Assembly: GCA_034178965.1 (NCBI GenBank)
Contig: JAXFQM010000195.1
Span: 1-17,901, forward strand
DNA length: 17,901 nucleotides
Source: Colimorpha sp034178965
GTDB lineage: Bacteria > Bacteroidota > Bacteroidia > Bacteroidales > P3
Direction of reading: 5' to 3'
Both the position numbers and the translations under genes were made by a program. Shown one piece after another: positions 1-7,413 of this stretch (positions are counted from its first letter, which is position 1; every line of letters begins with the position of its first letter). The notes below the pieces were generated by a model. That model had not been told where the DNA came from. It searched no databases and was given only the letters and a program-made list of their open reading frames with translations.

Positions 1-1
1 C

Positions 2-1174
2 GACCTACTGATAGCCGACGAACCCACCACGGCGCTCGACGTGACCGTACAAAGCGCCATCATAGACTTGCTGAAACAAGTGCAGAAACGTCGCCATTTG
101 GGTATCGTCTTCATAAGCCACGATTTGGGTGTGATGGCGCAAGTGGCAGATAGTGTGGCGGTCATGTATCGTGGCAAACTGGTGGAACAAGGCGCTACAG
201 ATGACATTCTGCACCGTCCTGGCCATCCCTACACGAAAGGGCTGATAGCCTGCCGCCCACCTTTGGAAGGACGGCCAAGGCGACTGCCCACGGTGGCGGA
301 TTTTATGGAACAAGACAGGCTGGGCACCCCATCTGACGCGCAACAAGGCGAAACGGAGAAAGGCAAGCGCGAGGAAGAGCGCGAACGCAAACCGCTGCTC
401 AGTGTGCGCAATCTCGAGGTGACATACACACTTAGGAAAAACCTCTTCGGAAAGGCCACGAGGACGCTGAAAGGGGTCGATGCCATGTCGTTCGACATAC
501 TTGAGGGCGAAACGCTGGGGTTGGTGGGGGAGAGCGGATGCGGAAAAACCACCCTGGGACGCGCCTTGCTGCGGCTGATAGATGCCAGTGCGGGAACCAT
601 AACCTACCGCGGGCGGCGGCTGGACACCTTGGGGCAAGGACAAATGAAAGAACTGCGCACCAAAATGCAAATCATCTTCCAAGATCCTTATTCAAGCCTC
701 AATCCGAGAATAACCATAGGAGAAGCCATCTTGGAGCCGTTGCAGACGCACGGGATATATGGCAACCCTGCCGAACGGCGAGACGCCGTGCTGGAACTGA
801 TGCGGCAGGTGGGGTTGCAACCAGATTGGTATGGACGCTACCCGCACGAATTTTCGGGCGGGCAGCGGCAAAGGGCATGCATAGCCCGCGCGCTTATCCT
901 GCAACCAGAACTGGTGGTGTGCGACGAATCAGTATCGGCGCTCGACGTGTCGGTGCAGGCGCAAGTGCTGAACCTGCTCAACGACCTTAAACGCCAATAT
1001 GGCTACACATATCTTTTTATCAGTCACGATTTGGGCGTGGTACGCTATATAAGCGACCGTATCATCGTGATGCGTCAGGGCCGTATGGTGGAAATGGGAA
1101 CCGCGGACGACGTCTTTCGCTGGCCGCAACAGGAATACACGCGTGCCCTTATTTCCGCAATACCGCGGCTTTAA
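2..1174 (+). CDS. Fused two-domain peptide/nickel-type ABC transporter ATP-binding protein (5' end outside the window)
   Basis: This cytoplasmic ATPase subunit should energise an inner-membrane importer of the oligopeptide/dipeptide/nickel class (Dpp/Opp/Gsi type). The open frame runs in from the left edge, and 390 residues are visible. The first ATPase domain is cut: only its Walker B (IADEPTTALDV), the H-loop (FISHDLGV) and the family-specific C-terminal extension (HPYTKGL) remain. A charged linker follows, then a complete second domain. This has a Walker A GESGCGKTT at nt 527-553, the Q-loop QDPYSSLNP, the signature FSGGQRQR, a Walker B region CDESVSALDV and an H-loop ISHDLGV. The Pro-to-Ser change in the second Walker B keeps the catalytic Glu. 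Two fused ATPase domains of this type usually total about 550-570 residues, so roughly 170 residues should lie to the left. Permease and binding-protein genes are not in view, so the substrate is unknown. Confidence 0.93.
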   Translation, partial: DLLIADEPTTALDVTVQSAIIDLLKQVQKRRHLGIVFISHDLGVMAQVADSVAVMYRGKLVEQGATDDILHRPGHPYTKGLIACRPPLEGRPRRLPTVADFMEQDRLGTPSDAQQGETEKGKREEERERKPLLSVRNLEVTYTLRKNLFGKATRTLKGVDAMSFDILEGETLGLVGESGCGKTTLGRALLRLIDASAGTITYRGRRLDTLGQGQMKELRTKMQIIFQDPYSSLNPRITIGEAILEPLQTHGIYGNPAERRDAVLELMRQVGLQPDWYGRYPHEFSGGQRQRACIARALILQPELVVCDESVSALDVSVQAQVLNLLNDLKRQYGYTYLFISHDLGVVRYISDRIIVMRQGRMVEMGTADDVFRWPQQEYTRALISAIPRL

Positions 1175-1186
1175 CGCTTTAACGCT
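1171..1186. repeat. Tandem 8-mer TTAACGCT x2 carrying two convergent stop codons
   Basis: TTAACGCT occurs twice back to back (1171-1178 and 1179-1186). The first copy supplies the TAA of the plus-strand ABC gene (1172-1174). The second supplies the TAA of the minus-strand DksA-like gene (1179-1181 read in reverse). The two genes therefore converge with 4 nt between stops, and no intrinsic terminator is visible here. Confidence 0.8.
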
Positions 1187-1580
1187 GTTTCTTTTCCATC
1201 ATCTTGCCCTCAACCGTAGTAGTGGCATGGGGCACAATGCGCAGACGCTCTTTCGGAATGAGTTTGCCCGTGATGCGGCATATGCCGTAGGTTTTGTTCT
1301 CAATGCGGATAAGGGCGGCTTCGAGGTCTTGGATGAATTTTAGTTGGCGGGCGGCCAGTTTTGCGTTGCTCTCTTTTGAAAGCACATTGCTGCCTTCCTC
1401 CAGGGCTTTGAAGGTGGGGGCGGTGTCGTTAGCTTCGTTGGCGTTGCCTGCCACGGCGCTGCGCAGTAACTCTAAATTCTTCTTCGCTTCGGCTATTTTC
1501 TCAAGTATGAGGTCCTTAAATTCCCGGAGGTCTTCATCCGAGTACCTTACGCTTTCCTTGGGTTCAAGCTGGGTTTTCAT
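1179..1580 (-). CDS. TraR/DksA-family regulator lacking the four-cysteine zinc finger
   Basis: The product is a 133-residue protein of the DksA/TraR fold. Such proteins enter the RNA polymerase secondary channel and, in proteobacteria, act with ppGpp to tune transcription. The N-terminal two thirds is charged and helical, as expected for the coiled-coil arm. The segment ANDTAPTFK lies where the acidic tip loop would be. The C-terminal part NKTYGICRITGKLIPKERL and VPHAT aligns with the DksA zinc-finger region, but only one cysteine (C101) is left of the usual four. From memory, this reduced form is normal in Bacteroidota. The ATG at 1578-1580 lies 27 nt downstream of a TAnnTTTG box. The gene is separated from rimM by 90 nt and converges on the ABC gene. 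Whether it binds RNA polymerase or responds to ppGpp is inferred from the family only. Confidence 0.85.
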   Translation of the reverse strand: MKTQLEPKESVRYSDEDLREFKDLILEKIAEAKKNLELLRSAVAGNANEANDTAPTFKALEEGSNVLSKESNAKLAARQLKFIQDLEAALIRIENKTYGICRITGKLIPKERLRIVPHATTTVEGKMMEKKQR

Positions 1581-1607
1581 AATATGAAAAAGTTTTATTT
1601 TGAGTTA

Positions 1608-1615
1608 CAAAAATA
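1608..1615 (-). promoter_or_regulatory. Putative Bacteroidota -7 box (TATTTTTG) for the DksA-like gene
   Basis: Read on the minus strand, TATTTTTG matches TAnnTTTG exactly and ends 27 nt before the start codon at 1580. No clear TTTG -33 element is visible at the usual spacing. A start site near 1601 would give a short 5' leader of about 20 nt. It suggests that the DksA-like gene can be transcribed independently of the rimM block. Confidence 0.5.
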
Positions 1616-1670
1616 CGAAGAAAAACTATAGTGTATCTTAAAACGGCAAGAATTTTTTCAACAGTGTATG

Positions 1671-2201
1671 TTAATTGTCCTGCATATATAAGTCTATCAG
1701 TCCGTTAGGAGCAGAAATAAAAAGAGTGCGTTCGCTGCGGTCCACCTTTTGGATTACCTCGGGGATGACGGGCACAAGGATTTCCGTCTCGCCATTCATC
1801 ACTTGGAAGAGCGCCTGCGCAGGGTAGTCGATGACGGTTTTTAGGATGCCGATATCACCCTTTTCCTCGTCCACCACGCGAAAACCCTCCACTTCGTGAA
1901 AATAGAATTGGTTGCCTTTCAGTTCAGGAAGCATGGATAGAGGCAGGTACACGTCATGTCCTGCCAGCGCGTGCGCCTCCTCTGCGGTGAGACTTTCAAA
2001 CAGCACCACGGCCTTGTTGTCGTTTCTGTTGGTGACGTGGAAGGTGTAGGGCACCAGCATGCCGTTTCTCGTCTCCACCAGCGCTGCGTCCAAATCCTCG
2101 TAGGCCGAGGGGTCGTCCACGTCAAGGAACAGCACCATCTGCCCCTTGTATCCGAAAGGCTTGGTGATGCGTCCCAAATAGTAGCATTCAGTCTTTTCCA
2201 T
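1671..2201 (-). CDS. rimM: Ribosome maturation factor RimM
   Basis: RimM binds ribosomal protein S19 and helps mature the head of the 30S subunit in the cytoplasm. The 176-residue product has the expected two-part layout. The N-terminal beta-barrel domain begins YYLGRITKPFGYKGQ. A C-terminal PRC-barrel domain carries EKGDIGILKTVIDYPAQALFQV and ends EILVPVIPEVIQKVD. The length is normal for the family. The ATG at 2199-2201 is chosen because homologues begin just ahead of the YYLGRI motif; an in-frame GTG at 2211-2213 would add four residues. The start overlaps the end of the mgtC-like gene by 14 nt, which suggests translational coupling. It is the last gene of the minus-strand block. In many bacteria rimM sits with rpsP, trmD and rplS, none of which is here. 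Confidence 0.93.
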   Translation of the reverse strand: MEKTECYYLGRITKPFGYKGQMVLFLDVDDPSAYEDLDAALVETRNGMLVPYTFHVTNRNDNKAVVLFESLTAEEAHALAGHDVYLPLSMLPELKGNQFYFHEVEGFRVVDEEKGDIGILKTVIDYPAQALFQVMNGETEILVPVIPEVIQKVDRSERTLFISAPNGLIDLYMQDN

Positions 2202-2697
2202 AGTGTTGTCCACCGTTCATTAGGCTGCGTTTTTCTTCCTCTATTTTTTTCTTTTCGCGGTCTTTTTTTTCCATCATGATTTCTATTGACTTCAGCACCC
2301 AGTTGATGAAGATGATTACCGACGTGGCCACGAGGGCCATCTTCCAGTACCCAAAGCCGCATAGGCAACCCACTGCGGCGGCGCACCAAATGGTGGCGGC
2401 GCTGTTGAGCCCGTGGATGTTAAAGCCCTCCTTGATGATGGCGCCTGCGCCCAAGAACCCCACGCCAGCAACCACTTGGGAGAGGACGCGCAGGTTGTCG
2501 TTGTTCACGCTGCTTCCGCTTGCGACGGCGTTGCCGATGACCGTCTCGCTGATGAGTATGAAAATGCAGGCACCCACACTGACGAGGGAGTTGGTGGCAA
2601 GCCCTGCACTGCGCTGGCGCATTTGGCGTTCTATGCCGATGATAATGCCTGCCGCCAGGGCGCTGGCAAGGCGCAGAAAAAATATCTTCAGTTCCAT
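2188..2697 (-). CDS. MgtC/SapB-family inner-membrane protein
   Basis: The 169-residue product is a membrane protein of the MgtC/SapB family, which in Salmonella is linked to magnesium limitation, acid stress and control of the F1Fo ATPase. The family core is plain: LVSVGACIFIL, then the glycine-rich GVGFLGAGAIIKEG and IHGLNSAATIWCAAAVG. About four hydrophobic segments span residues 5-140. The last ~30 residues form a highly charged lysine/glutamate tail. The protein matches the short membrane-only members and lacks the extra C-terminal ACT-like domain of Salmonella MgtC. Its ATG overlaps the rsmI stop in a TAATG arrangement, and its end overlaps rimM. Its place between rRNA modification and ribosome assembly genes is probably an operon accident. 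No Mg2+-responsive leader can be seen, because there is no intergenic room for one. Confidence 0.88.
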   Translation of the reverse strand: MELKIFFLRLASALAAGIIIGIERQMRQRSAGLATNSLVSVGACIFILISETVIGNAVASGSSVNNDNLRVLSQVVAGVGFLGAGAIIKEGFNIHGLNSAATIWCAAAVGCLCGFGYWKMALVATSVIIFINWVLKSIEIMMEKKDREKKKIEEEKRSLMNGGQHYGKD

Positions 2698-3362
2698 TAT
2701 TCGCAGCCTCCAACTATTACTACTATCTCTCCCTTTACCTCTTTTTCGGAAAAATGTGCAAGGGTTTCCGCTATGCTGCCCCGAAACGTCTCGGCATGCA
2801 ACTTGCTGATTTCACGGCACACGGCACAGGGGCGCTCACTTCCCAGCGTGGCTTGCAACTCTTGCAGCAACTTCACCAGTCGATAAGGCGATTCGTAGAG
2901 GACCATGGTCCTACGCTCTTCGGCGAGGGCTGCCAAGGCGGTTTGCCGTCCTTTCTTGTGGGGCAGGAAACCGAGGAAGACGAACCTGTCGCAGGGCAAT
3001 CCGCTTTGCACTAATGCTGGCACAAAGGCAGTTGCGCCGGGCAGGCATTCCACTTCTATGCCTGCCCGGATGGTCTCCCTTGCCAGCAGGAAACCTGGGT
3101 CGCTGATGCCAGGCGTTCCAGCATCGGTGACGACGGCAATGTTCAGCCCCGCCCTCATTTGTTCCACCCAACGCGCCGCAACCTGGCGTTCGTTGAAGAT
3201 GTGGTTGCTCTGCATGGGAGTGGCTATGCCGTAGTGCCGCATAATGGTGCTAGAAGTGCGCGTGTCCTCGGCAAGGATAATGTCCGCACTTCGCAGCACC
3301 TCCACGGCCCTGTACGTCATATCGCCAAGGTTGCCGACAGGCGTAGGTACCAAAAATAGCAT
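2697..3362 (-). CDS. rsmI: 16S rRNA (cytidine-1402 2'-O)-methyltransferase RsmI
   Basis: RsmI uses S-adenosylmethionine to methylate the 2'-OH of C1402 at the 30S decoding centre. The product is 221 residues, close to the shorter Bacteroidota forms and shorter than the E. coli protein of about 286. Diagnostic tetrapyrrole-methylase motifs are LVPTPVGNLGDMTYRAVEVL at residues 4-23, AEDTRTS, VTDAGTPGISDPG, PGATAFVPALVQSGLP and FLGFLPHKKGRQ. It starts two bases after the yebC stop and its TAA shares one base with the downstream mgtC ATG, so it lies in a tightly packed operon. All motif blocks are intact. Confidence 0.95.
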   Translation of the reverse strand: MLFLVPTPVGNLGDMTYRAVEVLRSADIILAEDTRTSSTIMRHYGIATPMQSNHIFNERQVAARWVEQMRAGLNIAVVTDAGTPGISDPGFLLARETIRAGIEVECLPGATAFVPALVQSGLPCDRFVFLGFLPHKKGRQTALAALAEERRTMVLYESPYRLVKLLQELQATLGSERPCAVCREISKLHAETFRGSIAETLAHFSEKEVKGEIVVIVGGCE

Positions 3363-3364
3363 TA

Positions 3365-4102
3365 TTATTCTTCGAAGTCGTCAGGTATCTCCATGTCGTG
3401 GAAGACGTTGGTGACGTCGTCGTCCTCTTCCAGCGTGTCAAGGAGTTTCATCACTTTTCGGGTGCTGTCTGCGTCGAGCGTGCGCGTGGTGTTGGGGATG
3501 CGCTGCAACTCGGCGGTCTCGCATTCTATATTGCGTTCCTCCAGGGCTTTAACCATGTTGTTAAAGTCTTCGTATGCGGTGTAGATGGTGATGTAGTCTT
3601 CATCTACTTCCATTTTTTCCAATCCGGCGTCGATGAGTTCCATTTCCATCTCTTCGGTGTTCATCTCGGGCTTGCGGGGTATGACGAACACGCCCATGCG
3701 GGTGAAAAGGAAACTGAGCGAGCCGTTGGTATCCATGGTGCCACCATACTTGTTCATAATGGAACGCACGTTGGCTACGGTACGCATGTTGTTGTCGCTG
3801 AGACACTCGATGAACACCGCTATGCCGTGAGGGGCGTGGCATTCGAAGGTGATTTCCTGCATGACGGCGGCATCCTTATCACTGGCTTTGTTGATGGCGC
3901 GTTGCAAGGTGTCCTTGGGCATGTTGCAGCCGCGAGCGTTCTGCACAAGCAGCCGCAGGCGGGGGTTGTTGTCGGGGTCGGGACCGCTCTCACGCACTGC
4001 GATGGCTACTTCCTTAAGGATTTTGGAATACTGTTTGGAACGCTTGGCGTCGGCTGCGCCTTTGGCTCTCTTGATTTTAGACCATTTGTTGTGTCCTGAC
4101 AT
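3365..4102 (-). CDS. YebC/PmpR (TACO1-like) family protein
   Basis: The 245-residue product is a full-length YebC/PmpR family member. The family has been described as DNA-binding transcriptional regulators and, for the mitochondrial homologue TACO1 and some bacterial members, as factors acting in translation. The N-terminus MSGHNKWSKIKRAKGAADAK is the classic family start. It is followed by NNPRLRLLVQNARGCNMPKD and a central EITFECHAPHGIAVFIECLSDN-like strand region, with an acidic C-terminus. It lies 29 nt downstream of trmB and 2 nt upstream of rsmI, in a block rich in RNA-modification genes. That position fits a translation role slightly better than a transcription role, though this is inference. 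Confidence 0.92.
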   Translation of the reverse strand: MSGHNKWSKIKRAKGAADAKRSKQYSKILKEVAIAVRESGPDPDNNPRLRLLVQNARGCNMPKDTLQRAINKASDKDAAVMQEITFECHAPHGIAVFIECLSDNNMRTVANVRSIMNKYGGTMDTNGSLSFLFTRMGVFVIPRKPEMNTEEMEMELIDAGLEKMEVDEDYITIYTAYEDFNNMVKALEERNIECETAELQRIPNTTRTLDADSTRKVMKLLDTLEEDDDVTNVFHDMEIPDDFEE

Positions 4103-4131
4103 AATAGATTACTTAAATAAATATGTTAATA

Positions 4132-4818
4132 TTATTCTAAATTTCGTTTGTTTGACTCGGTCAGGCGGAATTTGAGGTAGGTGATGGGTTTGCCTTCGGC
4201 GAGGAACATTTGCTCATAGAAAGTTTGCACCAGGGTGGCATCCCCGTCGTGTCCGCTGGCGTAAAGGTCGGCAGTGGCCACGTCCACGGGGTAGCCTGCA
4301 GGGGTAATCACCTCGTCCAGCGTATAGGCGTGCAACTCCTGGCTATCGGTTTTTAGGTGGACGGCGGCGCCGTTTTTAGCGATGCGGCTATATATATCCA
4401 AGAAGCGGGGCGAAGTGAGACGCTTGTTGGGTTTCTTGGGTTGAGGGTCGGGAAAGGTGACCCAAATCTCATTCACTTCGTCTGGTGCGAAGAATTTGTC
4501 TATGAGTTCAATTTTGGTGCGAATGAAGGCCACGTTGGCCATATGCCCTTCTGTAGCGGTTTTGGCTCCGCGCCATAGGCGTGCCCCTTTGATGTCCACG
4601 CCGATATAGTTGCATTGCGGGTTCTCGTGCGCCAATGCTATGGTGTAGTCTCCCTTTCCGCAACCCAGTTCGAGCACGATGGGATGGTCGTTGTCAAAAT
4701 ATTCGTTCCAACGGCCTCGCCATTCGAAGTCTTTCTGTTGCAGGTCGTCAAACGACACCTGTATTAGGTTCTTGAACGTTAGGTTTTCCGCAAAGCGTGC
4801 CAGTTTATGCTTTCCCAT
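4132..4818 (-). CDS. trmB: tRNA (guanine-N7)-methyltransferase TrmB
   Basis: TrmB makes m7G46 in the tRNA variable loop using S-adenosylmethionine. The 228-residue product shows the SAM-binding loop VLELGCGKGDYT, the strand end YIGVDIKGARL and the family signature WVTFPDPQPKKPNKRL near the catalytic face, followed by SPRFLDIY. The ATG at 4816-4818 gives MGKHKLARFAENLTF, the usual N-terminus of Bacteroidota TrmB. An upstream in-frame start at 4842 would extend into the preceding gene and is less likely. Only one base separates it from the TAA of the SPOR-domain gene, so the two are probably translated together. Confidence 0.94.
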   Translation of the reverse strand: MGKHKLARFAENLTFKNLIQVSFDDLQQKDFEWRGRWNEYFDNDHPIVLELGCGKGDYTIALAHENPQCNYIGVDIKGARLWRGAKTATEGHMANVAFIRTKIELIDKFFAPDEVNEIWVTFPDPQPKKPNKRLTSPRFLDIYSRIAKNGAAVHLKTDSQELHAYTLDEVITPAGYPVDVATADLYASGHDGDATLVQTFYEQMFLAEGKPITYLKFRLTESNKRNLE

Positions 4819-4819
4819 A

Positions 4820-6580
4820 TTACCATTTCTTAATGGCAACATCGCCCTTGTACCATTCCTTGATGTGGTGGTACAAGGTTTCTGCGGCCGTTTGGCTGCT
4901 TGCGCTTCCCATGCTCACGTAGTACAGCCCATCTTGGTTGATGATGTAGGCGTCGCAGCCCTTTTTCTTCAGCGTGTTGGCCAGTTTGTCGGCGCTGCCC
5001 TTGTTTACGTAGAAGCCTGCAATGATGTCGAAGCCTTTCTTGGAGTTGTCCTGAGCTGATGCGGGAGGGACGTCGTATCCTTTTTGTTTGTTCCGTTGCG
5101 GCGCTGCGGCGTGTGCGGTACCAGCATCGGCTACAAGGTTGTTGTCGCGCATCACTTCGTCCAACAGTTTCCCCAGTAAGTCGGGGCTCATTAAGTCGCG
5201 CTGCAGGATTGTTTGTTGTCGCGCTGCATGGTGTTGCCGTAAATCTTTCTCCAGGTAGGCGTGTTGGTAGTCGTTGGCGCAGTAGTTGAAGAATTCTTGC
5301 AAGTGGAAGGCGCCGTCGTCCATCAGTTCACCCAGCCGTTGCGCCGCGTAGGTGCGCACGCGCTGCATCATGGGTTCCAATGCTTTGCCGCTGCGGCGCG
5401 ATTTCACGTAGTTGGCAATGTAGCCTTGCAGTTTGTCCACCGATTCGTTACTTAAGCGGCTGATGTCGCCGTCATCGAATTTCAACATGCCTGAACTGAA
5501 GGTGAAGTCGTTGTTGGGCTTGAAGAAGTTGGACGTCGCGCCTTGACTTTGCGCTGCGAGGTCTTGTTCGCCAGCATCCATGGGTTTCGTTCCATTCGGG
5601 TCGCTTCCTTGGCTGCCGCTCACCATCTCTTCGGTGTTCAGGGTCATGGTGCTTGTTTCCGGGGTGTGTGCGGGTCTGTAATAATTGAGGTAGTAGTAGA
5701 CAGCTGCCGCTATCAGGCAAAGCAACAGCAGGACGAGGATTATCGCCCATCCCTTGCCTTTTTTCTTGGTTTTCTTTGCGGATGTGGCGTGGGGCGTGGG
5801 CGGGGCTGGCATCTCGTCCAGCGTCTTCAAGACTTCTTCAGTCCTTGTTGGTTCTGTGTCAGGTTCGCTTGCTAAAGGGGCGGACTCTGTTTTGGTGGCG
5901 GCTCTTTCGGTTTCTTCTTCCTCCAAAATGGTGGCAGGCTCTGTGAGGATGGAAACCGTATCGGGTTTGTTTTTTTGGATGGGTTCAGGTTTTGGCCCGG
6001 AGGGTTCTTCAAAGGCAACCTCCTCGGGTTTGGCTATGGGTTCTTGGATCGGTGCTGTTGCGGAGGGTTCCTCGTGGGCAGGTTTGGTGTCAACTATGGG
6101 CGTTGGCTCGTGTTGGGGCTTTTGCGTCGTTGCCGTCCCTTGCTCGAATTGGGCGAAAGGGTCAGTGTTGGCAACATCGTAGCGTTTCACTCCGGCAATG
6201 GGCTTGTAGGAGTGGAGGAGTGTTTCGGGCGTAGCGGCTTGGAAGACATATGCCCCGTTTTGGCAGGTGAGTGTGCCAAGGCCTTCAAAGGAGTGCTTGC
6301 CTTCTTTTTGCAACTTGGACAGCAGGGCATCCATGTAGTTCTTCCACATTTGCTTTGCTGTGGCTTGGCTCACGCAGTCTTGCTGCGCGATGTATTGCAC
6401 AAAACTGTCGTCACCTGTGGTGGCGTTGCGGAATGTTGTTTCTTGCCTGGAAGGATACATGGTGGCTTGGCTGGTGTCGTAGTGCGCTGGCACGGTCTCG
6501 GAGGCCAGCGAGCCTATCCCTGGCAGTTCCACCGTGTGTCCCGCCTTTAAGAAAGTTACAATATAATCGGTTATGTTCAT
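4820..6580 (-). CDS. HU/CCDC81-like and SPOR-domain membrane protein
   Basis: The 586-residue product is a bitopic envelope protein. Residues 1 to about 135 resemble the duplicated HU-like (CCDC81-type) domains found at the N-terminus of Bacteroidota SPOR proteins: an initial MNITDYIVTFLKAGHTVELPGIG segment, then a second half with FEGLGTL. Residues ~147-272 are low-complexity and rich in Pro, Glu and Thr. A lysine cluster precedes a single membrane segment at about 277-300 (GWAIILVLLLLCLIAAAVYY). A helical region of about 160 residues follows, and a C-terminal SPOR domain lies at about 515-586 (FDIIAGFYVNKGSADKL, GLYYVSMG). SPOR domains bind denuded septal peptidoglycan, so the C-terminus should be periplasmic and the HU-like part cytoplasmic. 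It may tie the nucleoid or a cytoplasmic partner to division sites, but that is inference. It is followed by trmB after one base. Confidence 0.87.
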   Translation of the reverse strand: MNITDYIVTFLKAGHTVELPGIGSLASETVPAHYDTSQATMYPSRQETTFRNATTGDDSFVQYIAQQDCVSQATAKQMWKNYMDALLSKLQKEGKHSFEGLGTLTCQNGAYVFQAATPETLLHSYKPIAGVKRYDVANTDPFAQFEQGTATTQKPQHEPTPIVDTKPAHEEPSATAPIQEPIAKPEEVAFEEPSGPKPEPIQKNKPDTVSILTEPATILEEEETERAATKTESAPLASEPDTEPTRTEEVLKTLDEMPAPPTPHATSAKKTKKKGKGWAIILVLLLLCLIAAAVYYYLNYYRPAHTPETSTMTLNTEEMVSGSQGSDPNGTKPMDAGEQDLAAQSQGATSNFFKPNNDFTFSSGMLKFDDGDISRLSNESVDKLQGYIANYVKSRRSGKALEPMMQRVRTYAAQRLGELMDDGAFHLQEFFNYCANDYQHAYLEKDLRQHHAARQQTILQRDLMSPDLLGKLLDEVMRDNNLVADAGTAHAAAPQRNKQKGYDVPPASAQDNSKKGFDIIAGFYVNKGSADKLANTLKKKGCDAYIINQDGLYYVSMGSASSQTAAETLYHHIKEWYKGDVAIKKW

Positions 6581-6609
6581 TTTGATATGTTACAATGTTT
6601 TCAGCAATG

Positions 6610-7362
6610 TTATTTTTTTCGGGATGCTTTCAGTTCGAGGATTTTCTTGAGGTCCTCAGGCGTGTCTACCGAGAAACTATCTGCCGTCGTCTCCCGCACT
6701 TCTATGGGGATGCCGTTTTCCAGCCAGCGCAGTTGTTCCAAACTTTCGCATCTCTCTAACACCCCCTGCGGCATTTGCACCACCTGGGCCAAGGTGCTGC
6801 TGCGGAAAGCGTAAATGCCCACGTGCTTGTAGTAAGCGTGTTTTGCCAGCCAGTCCCGTTCGTCTGCGCCGCGCAGGTAGGGCAGCGGTTGCCGACTAAA
6901 AAATAAGGCTCTGCCGCCCTTGTCGCACACCACTTTCACTACGTTTCTGTCCATTAGCGTCTCCAAGTCCTCAATCTTCTTCATCAGCGTGGCGATTTGT
7001 GCTTTGGGGTTTTGGAATACCTTCGCCAGCGTGGTCAATTGCTCCGCGTCCACGAAAGGTTCGTCGCCCTGTACGTTGATGACCACGTCGTATTCCTCAT
7101 CCATGCGTTCGAGCACTTCCCCGCAGCGGTCGGTTCCGCTATTGTGTTTGTGGATGGTGAGCAAGACCTTTCCGCCGAAGTTTTCCACAGCGTCGGCTAT
7201 CCTTTCGTCGTCGGTGGCCACGAGTGTCTCGTCTGCCGCCCCGCTGTCCGCCACGCGTTCGTACACATGCTGAATCATGGGCTTGTTTCCTATCATGGCA
7301 AGAGGCTTTCCAGGAAACCTCGTCGAGGCGTATCGCGCAGGTATTATTGCAAGAACCTTCAT
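6610..7362 (-). CDS. kdsB: 3-deoxy-manno-octulosonate cytidylyltransferase KdsB
   Basis: KdsB activates Kdo with CTP to form CMP-Kdo, the donor for the inner core of lipopolysaccharide, in the cytoplasm. The 250-residue product has the normal length. It shows the nucleotide-binding N-terminus IIPARYASTRFPGKPLA, then VATDDERI, the segment NSGTDRCGEVLERM, the metal-site region NVQGDEPFV, and YKHVGIYAFR with late ENGIPIEV. All match KdsB rather than the related CMP-sialic acid synthases. The gene lies 29 nt upstream of the HU/SPOR gene and 51 nt downstream of the nucleoside kinase. It shows that the organism builds Kdo-containing LPS, consistent with the O-antigen ligase-like gene at the right end. 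Confidence 0.96.
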   Translation of the reverse strand: MKVLAIIPARYASTRFPGKPLAMIGNKPMIQHVYERVADSGAADETLVATDDERIADAVENFGGKVLLTIHKHNSGTDRCGEVLERMDEEYDVVINVQGDEPFVDAEQLTTLAKVFQNPKAQIATLMKKIEDLETLMDRNVVKVVCDKGGRALFFSRQPLPYLRGADERDWLAKHAYYKHVGIYAFRSSTLAQVVQMPQGVLERCESLEQLRWLENGIPIEVRETTADSFSVDTPEDLKKILELKASRKK

Positions 7363-7413
7363 CGTAGGATTAAAGAATTACAATTAAAGTCATGGTTCGT
7401 TTCTCGTTTTGTC

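Noticed and set aside
2202..2213. GTG start for rimM, four codons upstream
   Set aside because: An ATG at 2201 places the start nearer to the conserved beginning of the protein; the GTG would only lengthen the overlap with the mgtC-like gene.
3398..4099. 233-codon plus-strand open frame almost exactly opposite yebC
   Set aside because: It mirrors a well-recognised gene. The translation is Val/Gly/His-rich with no family motifs, and long antisense frames are expected in DNA of this base composition.
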